Positions 50,513-58,981 are shown, counted from the first letter of the stretch. The stretch is DNA of 64,000 nucleotides from JAFAZJ01 sp050183765 (GCA_050183765.1 JBFXAZ010000011.1:1-64000); one strand, 5' to 3'. Numbers and translations: made by a program. Notes: generated from the letters alone by a model not told the origin.

Positions 50513-50971
50513 ATGCGCGTTGCTCTTGCCCTCGCCATCGCCTTGACGGCGCTGCGTCCGCCCGTGGCGCTGGCTCTCACCGAGATGGAATGCGCCGATC
50601 TGTTCCGCAAGGCCGACGTCAACAACGATGAGGTTCTCGCCGGCGCCGAGGCCACGCGCTACCTCGCGGCGATGCGCATCTGGCCGGTGGCGCTGCCTGA
50701 AGACGGCAAGATCACCTATGCCGCCTTCGTCGAGCACTGCCGCAACGGCATCTTTCGCGAGGCGGTGAACGATCCGGACGCGCCGCTGAAGGGCGCCAAC
50801 TCCTTCACCGAGGCGCAGGCCCGCGACCGCGCCGAAGCCCGCGGCTTCGTCGCGGTTTCCGGCCTGAAGAAGGACGATGCCGGCATCTGGCGAGGAACCG
50901 CGCGCATGGACGGCAAGGAATTCGCCGTGGCCATCGACTACAAGGGCAACGTGGTTTCCAAGCCGCGGTGA
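50513..50971 (+). CDS. secreted EF-hand-like protein
   Basis: 152 residues with a signal peptide (about residues 1-22). One EF-hand-like loop, DVNNDEVLAG, is followed by a second acidic helix. The last third (GIWRGTARMDGKEFAVAIDYKGNVVSKP) resembles a PepSY-like beta sheet seen in periplasmic proteins. Calcium binding is inferred. GGAGATCC lies before the ATG at 50513. No operon partner. Confidence 0.7.
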   Translation: MRVALALAIALTALRPPVALALTEMECADLFRKADVNNDEVLAGAEATRYLAAMRIWPVALPEDGKITYAAFVEHCRNGIFREAVNDPDAPLKGANSFTEAQARDRAEARGFVAVSGLKKDDAGIWRGTARMDGKEFAVAIDYKGNVVSKPR

Positions 50972-50993
50972 CGTCAGGCCGTCCGGCCCTGCG

Positions 50994-51197
50994 CTAATCC
51001 TGGCGGCCGGCGACCGGCTCGCGCTGCCGTGCCAGGAAAGCCCGCATGAGCTCCTGTTGGCGGCTCCAGCGCAGCTTGTAGACGGCAGCCGAGTCGTGGT
51101 CGTTCTCGTCGCGGGCGAGGACGTACTTCTGCTGGAATGACCGGTTGGTGCGGACCAACTCGTCCCATTCGCGTTCGCGGCTCAAAGGAGCAGACAT
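50994..51197 (-). CDS. small helical hypothetical protein
   Basis: 67 residues (MSAPLSREREWDELVRTNRS...), all-helical and highly charged with no known domain. GGAGG-like AGGAGGCC lies upstream on the minus strand. Only coding pattern and ribosome site support it. It is convergent with the EF-hand-like gene. Confidence 0.55.
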   Translation of the reverse strand: MSAPLSREREWDELVRTNRSFQQKYVLARDENDHDSAAVYKLRWSRQQELMRAFLARQREPVAGRQD

Positions 51198-51342
51198 CGC
51201 TGGCCTCCTCTCCACGGGGACGCATATCAGCGCATGTCGCGGCGGCGATGTCACGGCGCGGCTGTGCACAGGCCTGTGAGAAAATCAGGGCCTGTGAGAG
51301 CGTGCGGGCTCGTTATGAATCCGCAGTAGAAGGTTGGCGATC

Positions 51343-51657
51343 TCAGGTGCACTCGGCCGCCAGGCCGGCGTGGCCCACGCCGCGCCGCACCGTCGGCCCC
51401 GCCGGCCGGGCGAAGCGCAGCAGCTCCAGCACCGACTCGTCGTCGAGCGTCGTGCCGTAGCTCGCCACGACCGCCAGCAGGTGCGGCCGCGCGCCCAGGA
51501 TCTCGAGCACTTCGCAGGCGCGCGTGGCGAAATCCATCGGCGGCAGGGCGGCCAGCTGGGTCGCGGTCTCGTGGCTGCAGCCGTGGCGCTTCAGGAGCCC
51601 GCACAATTCGCGCGTGATCGCCTGTCGGATCGAAGAGGCTGGCGTCGTCTCCGGCAT
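51343..51657 (-). CDS. hypothetical protein, 104 residues
   Basis: Helical, with IRQAITRELCGLLKRHGCSHE and FATRACEVLEILGARPH. No family recognised. The start at 51657 follows an Arg-rich non-coding leader in the same frame. One Cys pair may be structural. Composition is typical of the host. Confidence 0.5.
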   Translation of the reverse strand: MPETTPASSIRQAITRELCGLLKRHGCSHETATQLAALPPMDFATRACEVLEILGARPHLLAVVASYGTTLDDESVLELLRFARPAGPTVRRGVGHAGLAAECT

Positions 51658-51762
51658 GGATGGACAACGCCGGCACCGGCGCACCGTTGCCGGTCGGCTG
51701 CCTTGTCGGGTCTTCCTTGGTGTTGTCTGCCGACTTCGAGCCCGGCGCCGCAAGTCTCGCAC

Positions 51763-52143
51763 CTATGGCGCCGACCTCATGCCGTCGAGCCACTCGATGG
51801 CGAGCTGGCGCGTGGGAAACATCGCGATGGGCCGGATGCTCGAGGCCGTACCGTCGTCGAATTGCATGACCAGCTCGAGGGTGTGCGCCGAGTCGATCAC
51901 GAACGCCACGGGGCCGAGGGCCTGGTCGTCCGCGACCTCGTTGGCGAAGCGCGCGAGATCGCGGATCTGCGCCGGCGTGATGTTGACCGCCGCCTGCGAC
52001 AGGTCATGCAGCTTGGGATGGCCGACGAGACGGCTGCGTCGCATGTCCTCGATGAATCGCTGCCAGTCGTCCGCCGAGACCTGTCCGGACCATACGGCCT
52101 CCACAGTCCGGGCGTCGGTCGACAGGGTCCATTCGATGGGCAT
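51763..52143 (-). CDS. STAS-like orphan protein
   Basis: 126 residues (MPIEWTLSTDARTVEAVWSG...). Strand-helix pattern with KLHDLSQAAVNITPAQI in the middle and final RQLAIEWLDGM helix is the same as in the proteins at 4548 and 16218. ATG 52143 is the natural start. Function unknown; protein-binding regulation is likely. Confidence 0.6.
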   Translation of the reverse strand: MPIEWTLSTDARTVEAVWSGQVSADDWQRFIEDMRRSRLVGHPKLHDLSQAAVNITPAQIRDLARFANEVADDQALGPVAFVIDSAHTLELVMQFDDGTASSIRPIAMFPTRQLAIEWLDGMRSAP

Positions 52144-52373
52144 GCCCGGAATCCGGCGACTTGATGGGAGGGTTAAGCACAGCAACGCGACCGACTGGAA
52201 TCTGATAGCCGCGATTCGTCGACAGATCATGTGAAAACTTTGATGGATGTTTTCAGTGATTCCGCGCGGTGTCACGCGGCGATTCCCGCGGATGCACATC
52301 GCCGCCTGCCTGAAGCATTTGCAACCAAGTCGCGTTGCCGGGCGTTCGAAGCGTTCGAGCAACGGATTGTTCC

Positions 52374-52688
52374 ATGTCGCCACCGTCAGCCCCGAAGCGC
52401 CCCCTGGCGCCCTGTACCGTCGTTGCTCTCGAGGTGATCGCCGCGGCCGAAAGCCGGCGCATGCACCTCGCCGATTTCGAGCTGTCGATGCACCAGCGAG
52501 GGTGCGGTTCGCGCGAGGTGGCACGGGCGCTCGGCTCCCTGGCGCGGCGGGGCTGGGCTTCGGTCGTCGGCTCCTCCCTCAGCATCACCGATGCGGGCGA
52601 GCAGGCGGCGGCGCGCGGCGGCGCGCCCGCGTCCTCGGCCCGACGGCGCAGGCGCAGGCGCGAGCGCATGCCGCCGGGACTGTTGTGA
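52374..52688 (+). CDS. small winged-helix-like protein
   Basis: 104 residues. The middle (LADFELSMHQRGCGSREVARALGSLARRGWASVVGSS) has the length and hydrophobic pattern of a compact winged helix, followed by an Arg-rich tail (RRRRRRERM). It may bind DNA. Start at 52374; the longer upstream frame is dropped. Confidence 0.5.
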   Translation: MSPPSAPKRPLAPCTVVALEVIAAAESRRMHLADFELSMHQRGCGSREVARALGSLARRGWASVVGSSLSITDAGEQAAARGGAPASSARRRRRRRERMPPGLL

Positions 52689-52824
52689 CGCCGCCCGACC
52701 TCTTGCCGGATCGTTTGGCGGAGGCTTGACGGCGGGCGTCGCGCACCTAAATCGTTCGTCGCGGGGAGCCGGATCGCCGGGCCCCGCACCGATTGGTTTC
52801 CCATGTTGCTCCCAGGAGGACGTG

Positions 52825-53001
52825 ATGATTCGAATCGATGCGGACGATCGCCGGACGTCGTGGTTCAACCCCGAGCGTCGCGCCGACTGGCCCCGCGACG
52901 CCGAGCCTGCCGACATCCGGACGGAGGACGAGCCGGAGGTGGCGACGGCGTTTCTTTCCCCACCGCCTGCGCCCTGGCCGCGGATCTTCCCCGGTCTGTA
53001 G
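52825..53001 (+). CDS. small hypothetical protein, 58 residues
   Basis: MIRIDADDRRTSWFNPERRA followed by a Pro/acidic stretch and PWPRIFPGL. AGGAGG at 52814-52819 gives good support for ATG 52825. No family recognised. Confidence 0.5.
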   Translation: MIRIDADDRRTSWFNPERRADWPRDAEPADIRTEDEPEVATAFLSPPPAPWPRIFPGL

Positions 53002-53319
53002 TCGCCGAATCCAGACCGCGGTCGCTTCGGGCCGCGGTGTGCTCTTGATCAGTCCGATGCCCTGCCGCACCGCTTCGCGTTGACCGATTCAATCGACGCG
53101 ATGCCCATCCGTCACGCCCAGCCCAGCTCCTTCAGAGCCCAACCCGCGACGTCCCGAGTCCGCCCAGTCGCAATCACCTGGGTCCAGCGTCGAATATTCG
53201 TCGGCCGGGTCAAGGCCTTCAACCTGCATCCTGGCGAGGCAAGTCGCCGAAACGCTCAATGGAAGACGTCGATTTCTTCCCGCATGGCCTCGGCCAGACT
53301 GGTGCTTTGGCGTTGGACT
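53002..53319. other. gap with a possible 36-residue reverse gene
   Basis: No confident gene. On the minus strand, 53222 to 53112 is open from a TTG: LKALTRPTNIRRWTQVIATG and then RTRDVAGWALKELGWA. Codon choice in this short frame looks like coding sequence, so it may be a micro-protein or the C-terminal scar of a lost gene. Confidence 0.35.
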
Positions 53320-53370
53320 CGACATTTGTAGGGGCGGAAATCGGGTCCGGTCGCCTCTGCCCCTAGTATG
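53320..53370 (+). promoter_or_regulatory. leaderless phage-type promoter element, copy 2
   Basis: CGAC-N4-GTAGGGGCGGAAAT (53320-53341), 22 bases, TAGTATG (53364-53370); the chosen ATG is at 53377, 13 bases from the T. Confidence 0.75.
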
Positions 53371-53376
53371 GCGGCC

Positions 53377-54033
53377 ATGGACAGCTCCGGCCCGCCGGCC
53401 ACATCCGACGCCGCCATCGACTTCGCGTCCTTCGCGCGCGATCCGCTGGGATTCGTCCGGCATGCATTCCCCTGGAGGCAGCCCGGCACCGTGCTGGCGC
53501 AGGACCAGGGACCGCGCGACTGGCAGGCGGAGATCCTGGGCGAGATCGGCCGGCGGCTCAAAGCCAACGCCGAGGCGGGAATCAGCGAGGCGATCCGCGT
53601 CGCGGTCGCCTCGGGCCACGGCATCGGCAAGTCGGCGCTGATGGCATGGATCAAGCTGTGGGCGCTGGCGACCTTCGAGGACGCCATGACGGTGATCACC
53701 GCCAACACCGAGCAGCAGCTCAGGACCAAGACCTGGCCGCAGGTGGTGAAGTGGTTCAACCTGATGAAAGGCCGCGAGCGCTTCAGCCTCGGCGAGACCG
53801 CCATCGCCAGCCGCCAGAAGGGCCACGAGAAGACCTGGCGCGGCGATCGCGTCACCTGGAGCGAGCACAACACGGAAGCGTTCGCCGGCCTGCACAATCT
53901 GCGCAAGCGCATCGTGCTGCTGTTCGACGAGGCCAGCTCCATCCCCGACTCGGTCTGGGAGGTCGCCGAAGGCGCGCTGACCGACGCCGACACCGAGATC
54001 ATCTGGGCCGTCTTCGGCAACCCGACGCAATAG
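53377..54033 (+). pseudogene. truncated large terminase (ATPase half only)
   Basis: 218 residues, about three quarters identical by eye to residues 1-219 of the intact large terminase at 60066. Walker A ASGHGIGKSALM and Walker B RIVLLFDEAS are intact, but the frame stops directly after VFGNPTQ, where the intact copy continues into the linker and nuclease half. The DNA changes abruptly after CCGACGCA to lower-GC sequence, so an insertion or deletion removed the nuclease. ATG 53377 is preferred to 53368 because the latter lies within the -10-like element. A 218-residue ATPase could still be made. Confidence 0.85.
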
Positions 54034-54133
54034 GTTGGTCAGGCCGTTCGTACGCAAAGGTGAGGGTAAAGGAATAGCCCACTCATGGTTGCTCGGCTAA
54101 GCTTGCTGATAGATCCAGGAGAGGCCAGATTTG

Positions 54134-54868
54134 ATGGCGAAAGCGGATTCGGCAACACAAGCGCTGGCCCAAGCGCTAACGACGGTGGCATTGAAGGAGG
54201 CGAACGAAGCGCTCGATAGGATCCACTTCGATCATAGCGACTTTGAGGATTTCATCGACAGGCTTCATAAGGAATCTGCTACAGCTCAAGTGCTGATCTT
54301 CTATTCCTATCTCGATGACAAGGTTCAGACGCTACTCGAACAACACATGATCGGACTCGAGACGACGACTGCGCGGGAGGCGCTGTTCGGAATCAACTCA
54401 CCACTTGGAACTTTCAGCAGCCGTATTCGAGTGGCGTACCACCTAGGCTGGATATCGGATGCGACGCGAGCGCGTCTAGAAGCCTTTCGAAAAGTGCGGA
54501 ACGAATTTGCGCATCGGGCATTCCGAGTCTCGATCGATGATCCAGCAATCGTTGCCCAAATCAAGCTGATCGGTGATGACACCGGAGTTAAAATAAAAGA
54601 CGCTATAGATTCCACAAGGTTCCTTGTTCAGGATCTTGATGAATTGCTGTGCAAGCTGATTTTCCTAGCCCATCGCACTTTTCTTGAGTTGATGATCTTC
54701 CCCATCGCCAAAAGGGTACGAATAAGCCCCGGATTACTGGGAAACAGAGAGAATCCACCGCCGAAGGTCGCGGCCTTGGTCACAATGACAGCGAACGCAT
54801 TGAGCCGCATTGGGATGGTCGTTGCGCTACCCATCCTCCAAGAGAGGGCAGACGAGGGGACAGGCTAG
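54134..54868 (+). CDS. MltR-like protein, insert 1
   Basis: 244 residues, lower GC than its neighbours. Central block REALFGINSPLGTFSSRIRV, then KVRNEFAHRAF is the mannitol operon repressor (MltR)-like pattern. In such proteins the RN-x-F-A-H motif is conserved; it has the R-x4-H spacing of HEPN nucleases. No mannitol genes lie here. ATG 54134 follows GGAGAGG. It sits in DNA that replaced the 3-prime half of a terminase gene, a cargo-like position that suggests phage interaction, which is inferred. Confidence 0.75.
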   Translation: MAKADSATQALAQALTTVALKEANEALDRIHFDHSDFEDFIDRLHKESATAQVLIFYSYLDDKVQTLLEQHMIGLETTTAREALFGINSPLGTFSSRIRVAYHLGWISDATRARLEAFRKVRNEFAHRAFRVSIDDPAIVAQIKLIGDDTGVKIKDAIDSTRFLVQDLDELLCKLIFLAHRTFLELMIFPIAKRVRISPGLLGNRENPPPKVAALVTMTANALSRIGMVVALPILQERADEGTG

Positions 54869-54966
54869 CGGCGCTGCTTCTTCGGCCGATACACCACACT
54901 CTCCTCTCGAAACTCGATCCGCTCGGCCTCTATGGTCGCCTTGATCTTCAGCAGCGTCTCCAGCAT
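54865..54966 (-). pseudogene. 33-residue coding remnant
   Basis: Minus-strand frame MLETLLKIKATIEAERIEFR then EESVVYRPKKQRR reads like a real helical C-terminus with host-like codons. In frame upstream it continues only to FRSVIP before a stop. It could be a small gene or the tail of a gene lost during the insertion. It overlaps the end of the MltR-like gene by four bases. Confidence 0.35.
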
Positions 54967-54984
54967 TGGGATGACGGAGCGGAA

Positions 54985-55332
54985 TCAATTGCAAGTCGAG
55001 CCTTGGGTGACGCTGCCGGGCAGGGTCCATTGGCACGGCGCGCCCGGCTGGCCGCCGCCGACCGGGCCGAAGCGTCCATAGGGCGTGCAGCAAAATATGG
55101 CGCCCGGTTGCGGCGGCTTGGTGATGCCGACCGGCGTCTGGGGTGCCGGCGACGGCCGCGCCGGAACGATGATCGTCGGCGGTTGAGGCGCCAGTGGCGG
55201 CTGGGGCGGCACCATGATCGGCGGCGGCGGCTGTGGCTCGCTGGGCGTGTAGGCGGATTGCGCCCGCAGGTCGCCGTCTGAATTGACCAGAACGAGGGCC
55301 ATGCACGCAGCCCACAGGGTGCGTTCGCTCAT
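54985..55332 (-). CDS. secreted Pro-rich protein
   Basis: 115 residues. A hydrophobic leader (ACMALVLVNSDGDLRAQS) suggests export. The middle is a Pro-rich repeat (PPPPIMVPPQPPLAPQPP), and the end has paired cysteines (FCCTPYGRFG, GAPCQWTLPG, STCN). No family recognised. It may be a surface protein. It lies between the two promoter-element modules but on the opposite strand. Confidence 0.55.
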   Translation of the reverse strand: MSERTLWAACMALVLVNSDGDLRAQSAYTPSEPQPPPPIMVPPQPPLAPQPPTIIVPARPSPAPQTPVGITKPPQPGAIFCCTPYGRFGPVGGGQPGAPCQWTLPGSVTQGSTCN

Positions 55333-55387
55333 GACCGCAGCATGGACCCTGTGGACCGCTGGCGCATATCACTTCAGTGGCATTCGC

Positions 55388-55438
55388 CGACATTTGTAGG
55401 GGCGGAAATAGGAGACGCACGAGCAGGGCGGTAGGATG
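55388..55438 (+). promoter_or_regulatory. leaderless phage-type promoter element, copy 3
   Basis: CGAC-N4-GTAGGGGCGGAAAT (55388-55409), 22 bases, TAGGATG (55432-55438); ATG at 55444, 12 bases from the T. Confidence 0.75.
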
Positions 55439-55443
55439 CGCCC

Positions 55444-55656
55444 ATGTGCTTCGTATCCACTCCCTCCGTCCCCCCGGTTCCGCCGCCGCCGCCGGACCCG
55501 CCCTCCGATGTCGATCCCGGCGTGAAGAGCGCGCGCGATCAGGCGCGCCGCAAGGCGCGCGCCGCGCAGGGCTACGGCTCGACCATCCTGACCGGTCCGT
55601 TGGGCGATCTCTCCCCGGTCAGCACGACGTCGGGCAAGGCGCTGCTCGGCGCCTGA
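55444..55656 (+). CDS. small phage-type Pro-rich protein
   Basis: 70 residues: a poly-Pro segment (VPPVPPPPPDPPSDVD), a basic helix (SARDQARRKARAAQG) and the C-terminal signature GSTILTGPLGDLSPVS followed by GKALLGA. Short phage proteins with this Pro-rich head and STILTG...K-LLG tail are frequent in tailed phage structural regions; their exact role is not established to me. The promoter element lies right upstream and there is no Shine-Dalgarno. A DUF2927 gene follows after 19 bases. Confidence 0.65.
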   Translation: MCFVSTPSVPPVPPPPPDPPSDVDPGVKSARDQARRKARAAQGYGSTILTGPLGDLSPVSTTSGKALLGA

Positions 55657-55675
55657 AACGCGCTACAGTGGCGGC

Positions 55676-56539
55676 GTGACCCCAGGACGCGCCCCGCTGA
55701 TCGCCCTGCTGCTGCTGACGCTCGCCGCCGGCGTGCCGCCCGTCGCCCGCGCGCAGTCGATCGGCGATCTGGCCGATCTCTTCGTGCGCATCGCCGGTCG
55801 GCCGGAGTACAGCCGCACCGGCACCACGGGCGTGCAAAAATGGCAGAAGACCCTGCGCTACGTCGTGCTGGGCGAGACGCGCGCGACGATGGGGCCACGC
55901 GTCGACGGCCACATGGCGCTGATGCGATCGCTGACCAACCTGCCGGTCGAGCGCATCGGGCCCGATGGCGGGCAGGATGCGGCGGAGCGCATCTTCGCGC
56001 GCGGCCTGGGCCGCTTCCACGTCAGCGCGCCGACGACGGCGCATGACGATGCCGCGCGCATGCCGGTCGTGAGCTTCGCCAACGCCGGCGGCACCGTGCG
56101 CTGGCGCGGCAACTTCTTCATCTTCGTCGGCCGCCGCAACGAGATGGCGGCCTTGACCCGCGGCTTCGGCACCGAGCGGCCCGATCTCGCGCGGCGCATC
56201 GAGACGGGCGCCGTTTCGTGCGCCTCGGTGCTGCACTTCGCCATCGCCGAGCATGCCATCGCCACCGCCTTCGTGTTCCTGCCCACGGACATGGACGCCT
56301 GGCGGGTCGAGCGCTGCGTCGAGGAGGAGATCACGCAGTCCTTCGGCCTGATGAACGACGTGCGCGGCAGCCGGCTCACCCTGTTCGACGACGATTTGCG
56401 GCAGCGCAAGACGCGGCTGACCGCGATCGACAAGCTGTTCCTGCGCGCGCTCTACGACCCGCGCATCCGCCCGGGCATGAACGGCTCGACGCTGAAGGCC
56501 GCGGCGCGCGAGGTGATCGGCGAGCTGCGGCCCCGGTAG
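55676..56539 (+). CDS. DUF2927 secreted protein
   Basis: 287 residues from GTG 55676. Signal peptide (LIALLLLTLAAGVPPVARAQS), then a DUF2927-type domain with SCASVLHFAIAEHAIATAFV and CVEEEITQSFGLMND near residue 220. DUF2927 proteins are predicted periplasmic proteins, some with a metalloprotease-like fold; function is unknown. It lies 19 bases after the small phage-type gene and may be read from the same leaderless promoter, although the protein itself is bacterial in type. Confidence 0.78.
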   Translation: MTPGRAPLIALLLLTLAAGVPPVARAQSIGDLADLFVRIAGRPEYSRTGTTGVQKWQKTLRYVVLGETRATMGPRVDGHMALMRSLTNLPVERIGPDGGQDAAERIFARGLGRFHVSAPTTAHDDAARMPVVSFANAGGTVRWRGNFFIFVGRRNEMAALTRGFGTERPDLARRIETGAVSCASVLHFAIAEHAIATAFVFLPTDMDAWRVERCVEEEITQSFGLMNDVRGSRLTLFDDDLRQRKTRLTAIDKLFLRALYDPRIRPGMNGSTLKAAAREVIGELRPR

Positions 56540-56599
56540 GCGGCAGGTTCTTAAAGTCGGATCCGAGTATCGCTTCAATGTTCCTAATAGGGCTCGAGT

Positions 56600-56706
56600 C
56601 TACTCGAGCGGCTCCAATCCCTTAGGGATGTTCATATAGTCGGTTACACCGAGGTCCGCTCCGAGGACTTGGAAATTGGCCTGCGCCTCGCGGACGTAAG
56701 GTAGTG
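56600..56706 (-). pseudogene. C-terminal coding remnant
   Basis: Minus-strand frame ending ADLGVTDYMNIPKGLEPLE has the codon use and hydrophobic pattern of real protein (LPYVREAQANFQVLG before it). Upstream it runs into a hairpin and non-coding DNA. It looks like the 3-prime scar of a gene interrupted when lower-GC DNA entered. Parent gene unknown. The rest of 56540-57019 holds no other gene I can support. Confidence 0.4.
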
Positions 56707-56722
56707 CGTACACAGAAACAGA

Positions 56723-56744
56723 GGGGGGACCACGAGGTCCCCCC
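56723..56744. repeat. perfect GC hairpin
   Basis: GGGGGGACC (56723-56731) and GGTCCCCCC (56736-56744) form a nine-base stem with loop ACGA. It stands at the edge of the coding remnant and the lower-GC insert and could be a terminator or an insertion scar. Confidence 0.6.
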
Positions 56745-57019
56745 AATGCGCTATCGGGGCAGGAAGCGGGCGAGTCCACCAAGGAACATTGCCAAGTCCT
56801 GCCATGAGATACGGAAACAAAAACTGACCTTGTGCTCGACCTTGGACCGGTCCGTTTCGATTACGCTGGTCCGCGTGTACTTGCACTCCATTGGTCTCCT
56901 AGAAATGCCGCCCGGGGGTTGCGCTCAGGGGAAAGCGAGTGAGTATTATCCCACAGAAGCGATATTGAGTCGAATCGACGCTAGAATGGCCGTCGGCGGA
57001 TACAACCTTGGAGGCTTGG

Positions 57020-57397
57020 ATGAAGCGCGACATGGATCTGATCAGAGCGCTGCTAATGGAGATTGAGAAACTCGATCGTCCTGCCATGCATGACCTCATG
57101 GGATCGGCATTCCCGGAGGATAAGAAACGACTGGTGGGACACAATCTACTGATCTTAATCCAAGCCGACTATCTGAGCGGAGTCGACGCCCACTCCATGA
57201 CGGACGATGATTTTCTGAATCTCGATCTCACGTGGAAAGGCCACGAACTTCTCGATTCGATCCGTGATTCGGCGGTGTGGTCGGAGACCAAGAAGCAAAT
57301 GAAGCAAGTCGGAAACGCCAGCGTTCAGTTGGTCATTGACTTGGCGACGGCGTACGCGAAGAAGCTCGCGAAGGAGAAGCTTGGCATCGAGATATAG
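57020..57397 (+). CDS. DUF2513 protein
   Basis: 125 residues. The N-terminus MKRDMDLIRALLMEIEK and the later LTWKGHELLDSIRDSAVW followed by a helical tail are the DUF2513 signature, a family common in phages and mobile elements, probably a winged-helix protein. Start at 57020 because TTGGAGG lies six bases upstream. It is followed by an MltR-like gene after six bases, so the two form an operon. Composition is lower in GC than the host. Confidence 0.82.
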   Translation: MKRDMDLIRALLMEIEKLDRPAMHDLMGSAFPEDKKRLVGHNLLILIQADYLSGVDAHSMTDDDFLNLDLTWKGHELLDSIRDSAVWSETKKQMKQVGNASVQLVIDLATAYAKKLAKEKLGIEI

Positions 57398-57403
57398 AGG
57401 GCA

Positions 57404-57979
57404 GTGACGCCGGCATGGGTTGGGAAGGACAATGATGAGTTTGAGTTCGTGCGCGAGCTGTCGAAATACCCGGATCGGATCGTGGGGATCGTACTGGGCT
57501 CAATGATGGATGACCGGCTCGACACTTTGATCCGATCAAGGTGCATCGATGAGACGCCGGAGTCTGAAGACGTTTTTCGGGATGTCCTTCGCGATGGTGG
57601 TCCCGTCGGCGCGTTCAGCACCCGGATTAACGTCGGCTACTTGCTAGGCCTGTACGGAAAGGCGACCCATCGCGATCTGGTTACGATCAAAAACATCCGC
57701 AACGCCTTCGCGCACGCGAGAAAGGACCTAGATTTCAACGACGACCGCATCGGAGATCTGTGTCGCAACTTGAAGCTATTGGAACGGTCGGACGCCTATA
57801 GCGCCGGCCAAGAATGGGGCCGGCTCTTTTCGAGGATCAACCCGCAAACACCCGAGATTCCCGCGGCAGCGCCGTTGACGAATAGACAGCAGTTCGAAGT
57901 CACTTGCTCACAGTTGCTGATGATTTTCCACATCGAGGCGACTAATTTCAAACCCGCACTTCGCAAGCCTCGATACTAG
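57404..57979 (+). CDS. MltR-like protein, insert 2
   Basis: 191 residues from GTG 57404. The block GGPVGAFSTRINVGYLLGLY and KNIRNAFAHARKD match the MltR pattern and parallel the protein at 54134 (similarity is in the motif block, not throughout). The RN-x-F-A-H motif has HEPN-like spacing. It pairs with a DUF2513 gene in an operon. Neither mannitol genes nor a clear toxin is present. Low-GC relative to the host, so probably acquired. Confidence 0.75.
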   Translation: MTPAWVGKDNDEFEFVRELSKYPDRIVGIVLGSMMDDRLDTLIRSRCIDETPESEDVFRDVLRDGGPVGAFSTRINVGYLLGLYGKATHRDLVTIKNIRNAFAHARKDLDFNDDRIGDLCRNLKLLERSDAYSAGQEWGRLFSRINPQTPEIPAAAPLTNRQQFEVTCSQLLMIFHIEATNFKPALRKPRY

Positions 57980-58012
57980 GTTGGTGGCTACATTTCGTTC
58001 GACCAACATGGG

Positions 58013-58816
58013 ATGGCAAGGCGAATGGCAAAGTTGAAAATCAGCCGATTGGTGATGAATCGGTCCACGCTGGAGAAGCTTCCCGACGATGTACGATCGG
58101 AATTCCTACTGGCCACTCACATCCTTAATGAGATCGAGACGCTCCGGCGCCTAGCTGTGTTCAGTAAGAGCCGGAGCCGGAATCACGTGATCCAACAGAT
58201 TGAGCGGGGCCGTTATTTCACGATTGTCCGGTTGCTGATCGGAAAGACCGTAGAAGGTTACGAAGCGACTCGGATGCATATCGTCGAGAAGCCATCCTGG
58301 AAGAGGCAACGACAGCAAATTAGCCAAACCGGACGCGACGCCATCGACAAGGCGAAGAAGCTGTTCGGCAAGTCGAGTGTGCTGAACAAGGTTCGGAACA
58401 ACCATTGCTTTCATTACCCGGAGCCCAGCCGGATCGCGGCGGGGTTCGCCCGGTTGGAACCAGAGCAGGACTGTTCCATGTACACGGACGACGCTACGAC
58501 CCGCCATTGCTCCTATGCTGTGGGTGCCGACGTGGTCCTGCTTTGGACCTTGATCAACGATGTGCAGGACTGGTGGAAAGATAAGCCGGAACGACAGAAG
58601 GACCCCCTCACGGAAATGTCCGCCGAAGCCCTCGATGCAGCGGATCACGTGGTTACGTTTCTTGAACAGTTTGCAATCATGGTACTCGAACAGAACCCCG
58701 ACGCGCTGGGGGACGTCCTCCCGGATGTGACCGTGATTCGCGATGCTCCCCTGTTTGACCACGTCCATATCCCTTCGGTTACCAGGCCACCCAAGAAGGT
58801 TTACAGGGAACACTGA
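58013..58816 (+). CDS. helical hypothetical protein with RN-x5-type His motif
   Basis: 267 residues (ATG 58013; 58025 is also possible), mostly helical. A central motif NKVRNNHCFHYPEP resembles the RNxxxxH motif of HEPN-type RNases. A second conserved-looking block is VVLLWTLINDVQDWW. No family was recognised. Its lower-GC composition matches the preceding DUF2513/MltR-like pair, so all three may have arrived together. Phage defence or regulation is possible but unproven. Confidence 0.65.
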   Translation: MARRMAKLKISRLVMNRSTLEKLPDDVRSEFLLATHILNEIETLRRLAVFSKSRSRNHVIQQIERGRYFTIVRLLIGKTVEGYEATRMHIVEKPSWKRQRQQISQTGRDAIDKAKKLFGKSSVLNKVRNNHCFHYPEPSRIAAGFARLEPEQDCSMYTDDATTRHCSYAVGADVVLLWTLINDVQDWWKDKPERQKDPLTEMSAEALDAADHVVTFLEQFAIMVLEQNPDALGDVLPDVTVIRDAPLFDHVHIPSVTRPPKKVYREH

Positions 58817-58930
58817 GCGAGAAGCAGAACCCGGCATGGGAGGTGTGATAGGATTGGTCTTGGCGCGCGCGGATTCCGGCCGAAAGGTTGCAGCGAGTTG
58901 GTGATCCTGACGCAGACTTCGCATCTGTTT

Positions 58931-58981
58931 CGACAACCGTAGGGGCAGAAATAGGTAGGGCGCGGCACTCCCGCTACACTG
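58931..58981 (+). promoter_or_regulatory. leaderless phage-type promoter element, copy 4
   Basis: CGAC-N4-GTAGGGGCAGAAAT (58931-58952; one base differs), 22 bases, TACACTG (58975-58981); ATG at 58987, 12 bases from the T. Confidence 0.75.

Noticed and set aside
53364..53370. ATG at 53368 as the start of the truncated terminase
   Set aside because: This ATG is inside the TANNMTG element. The other copies use the ATG 11-13 bases after the T, here 53377.
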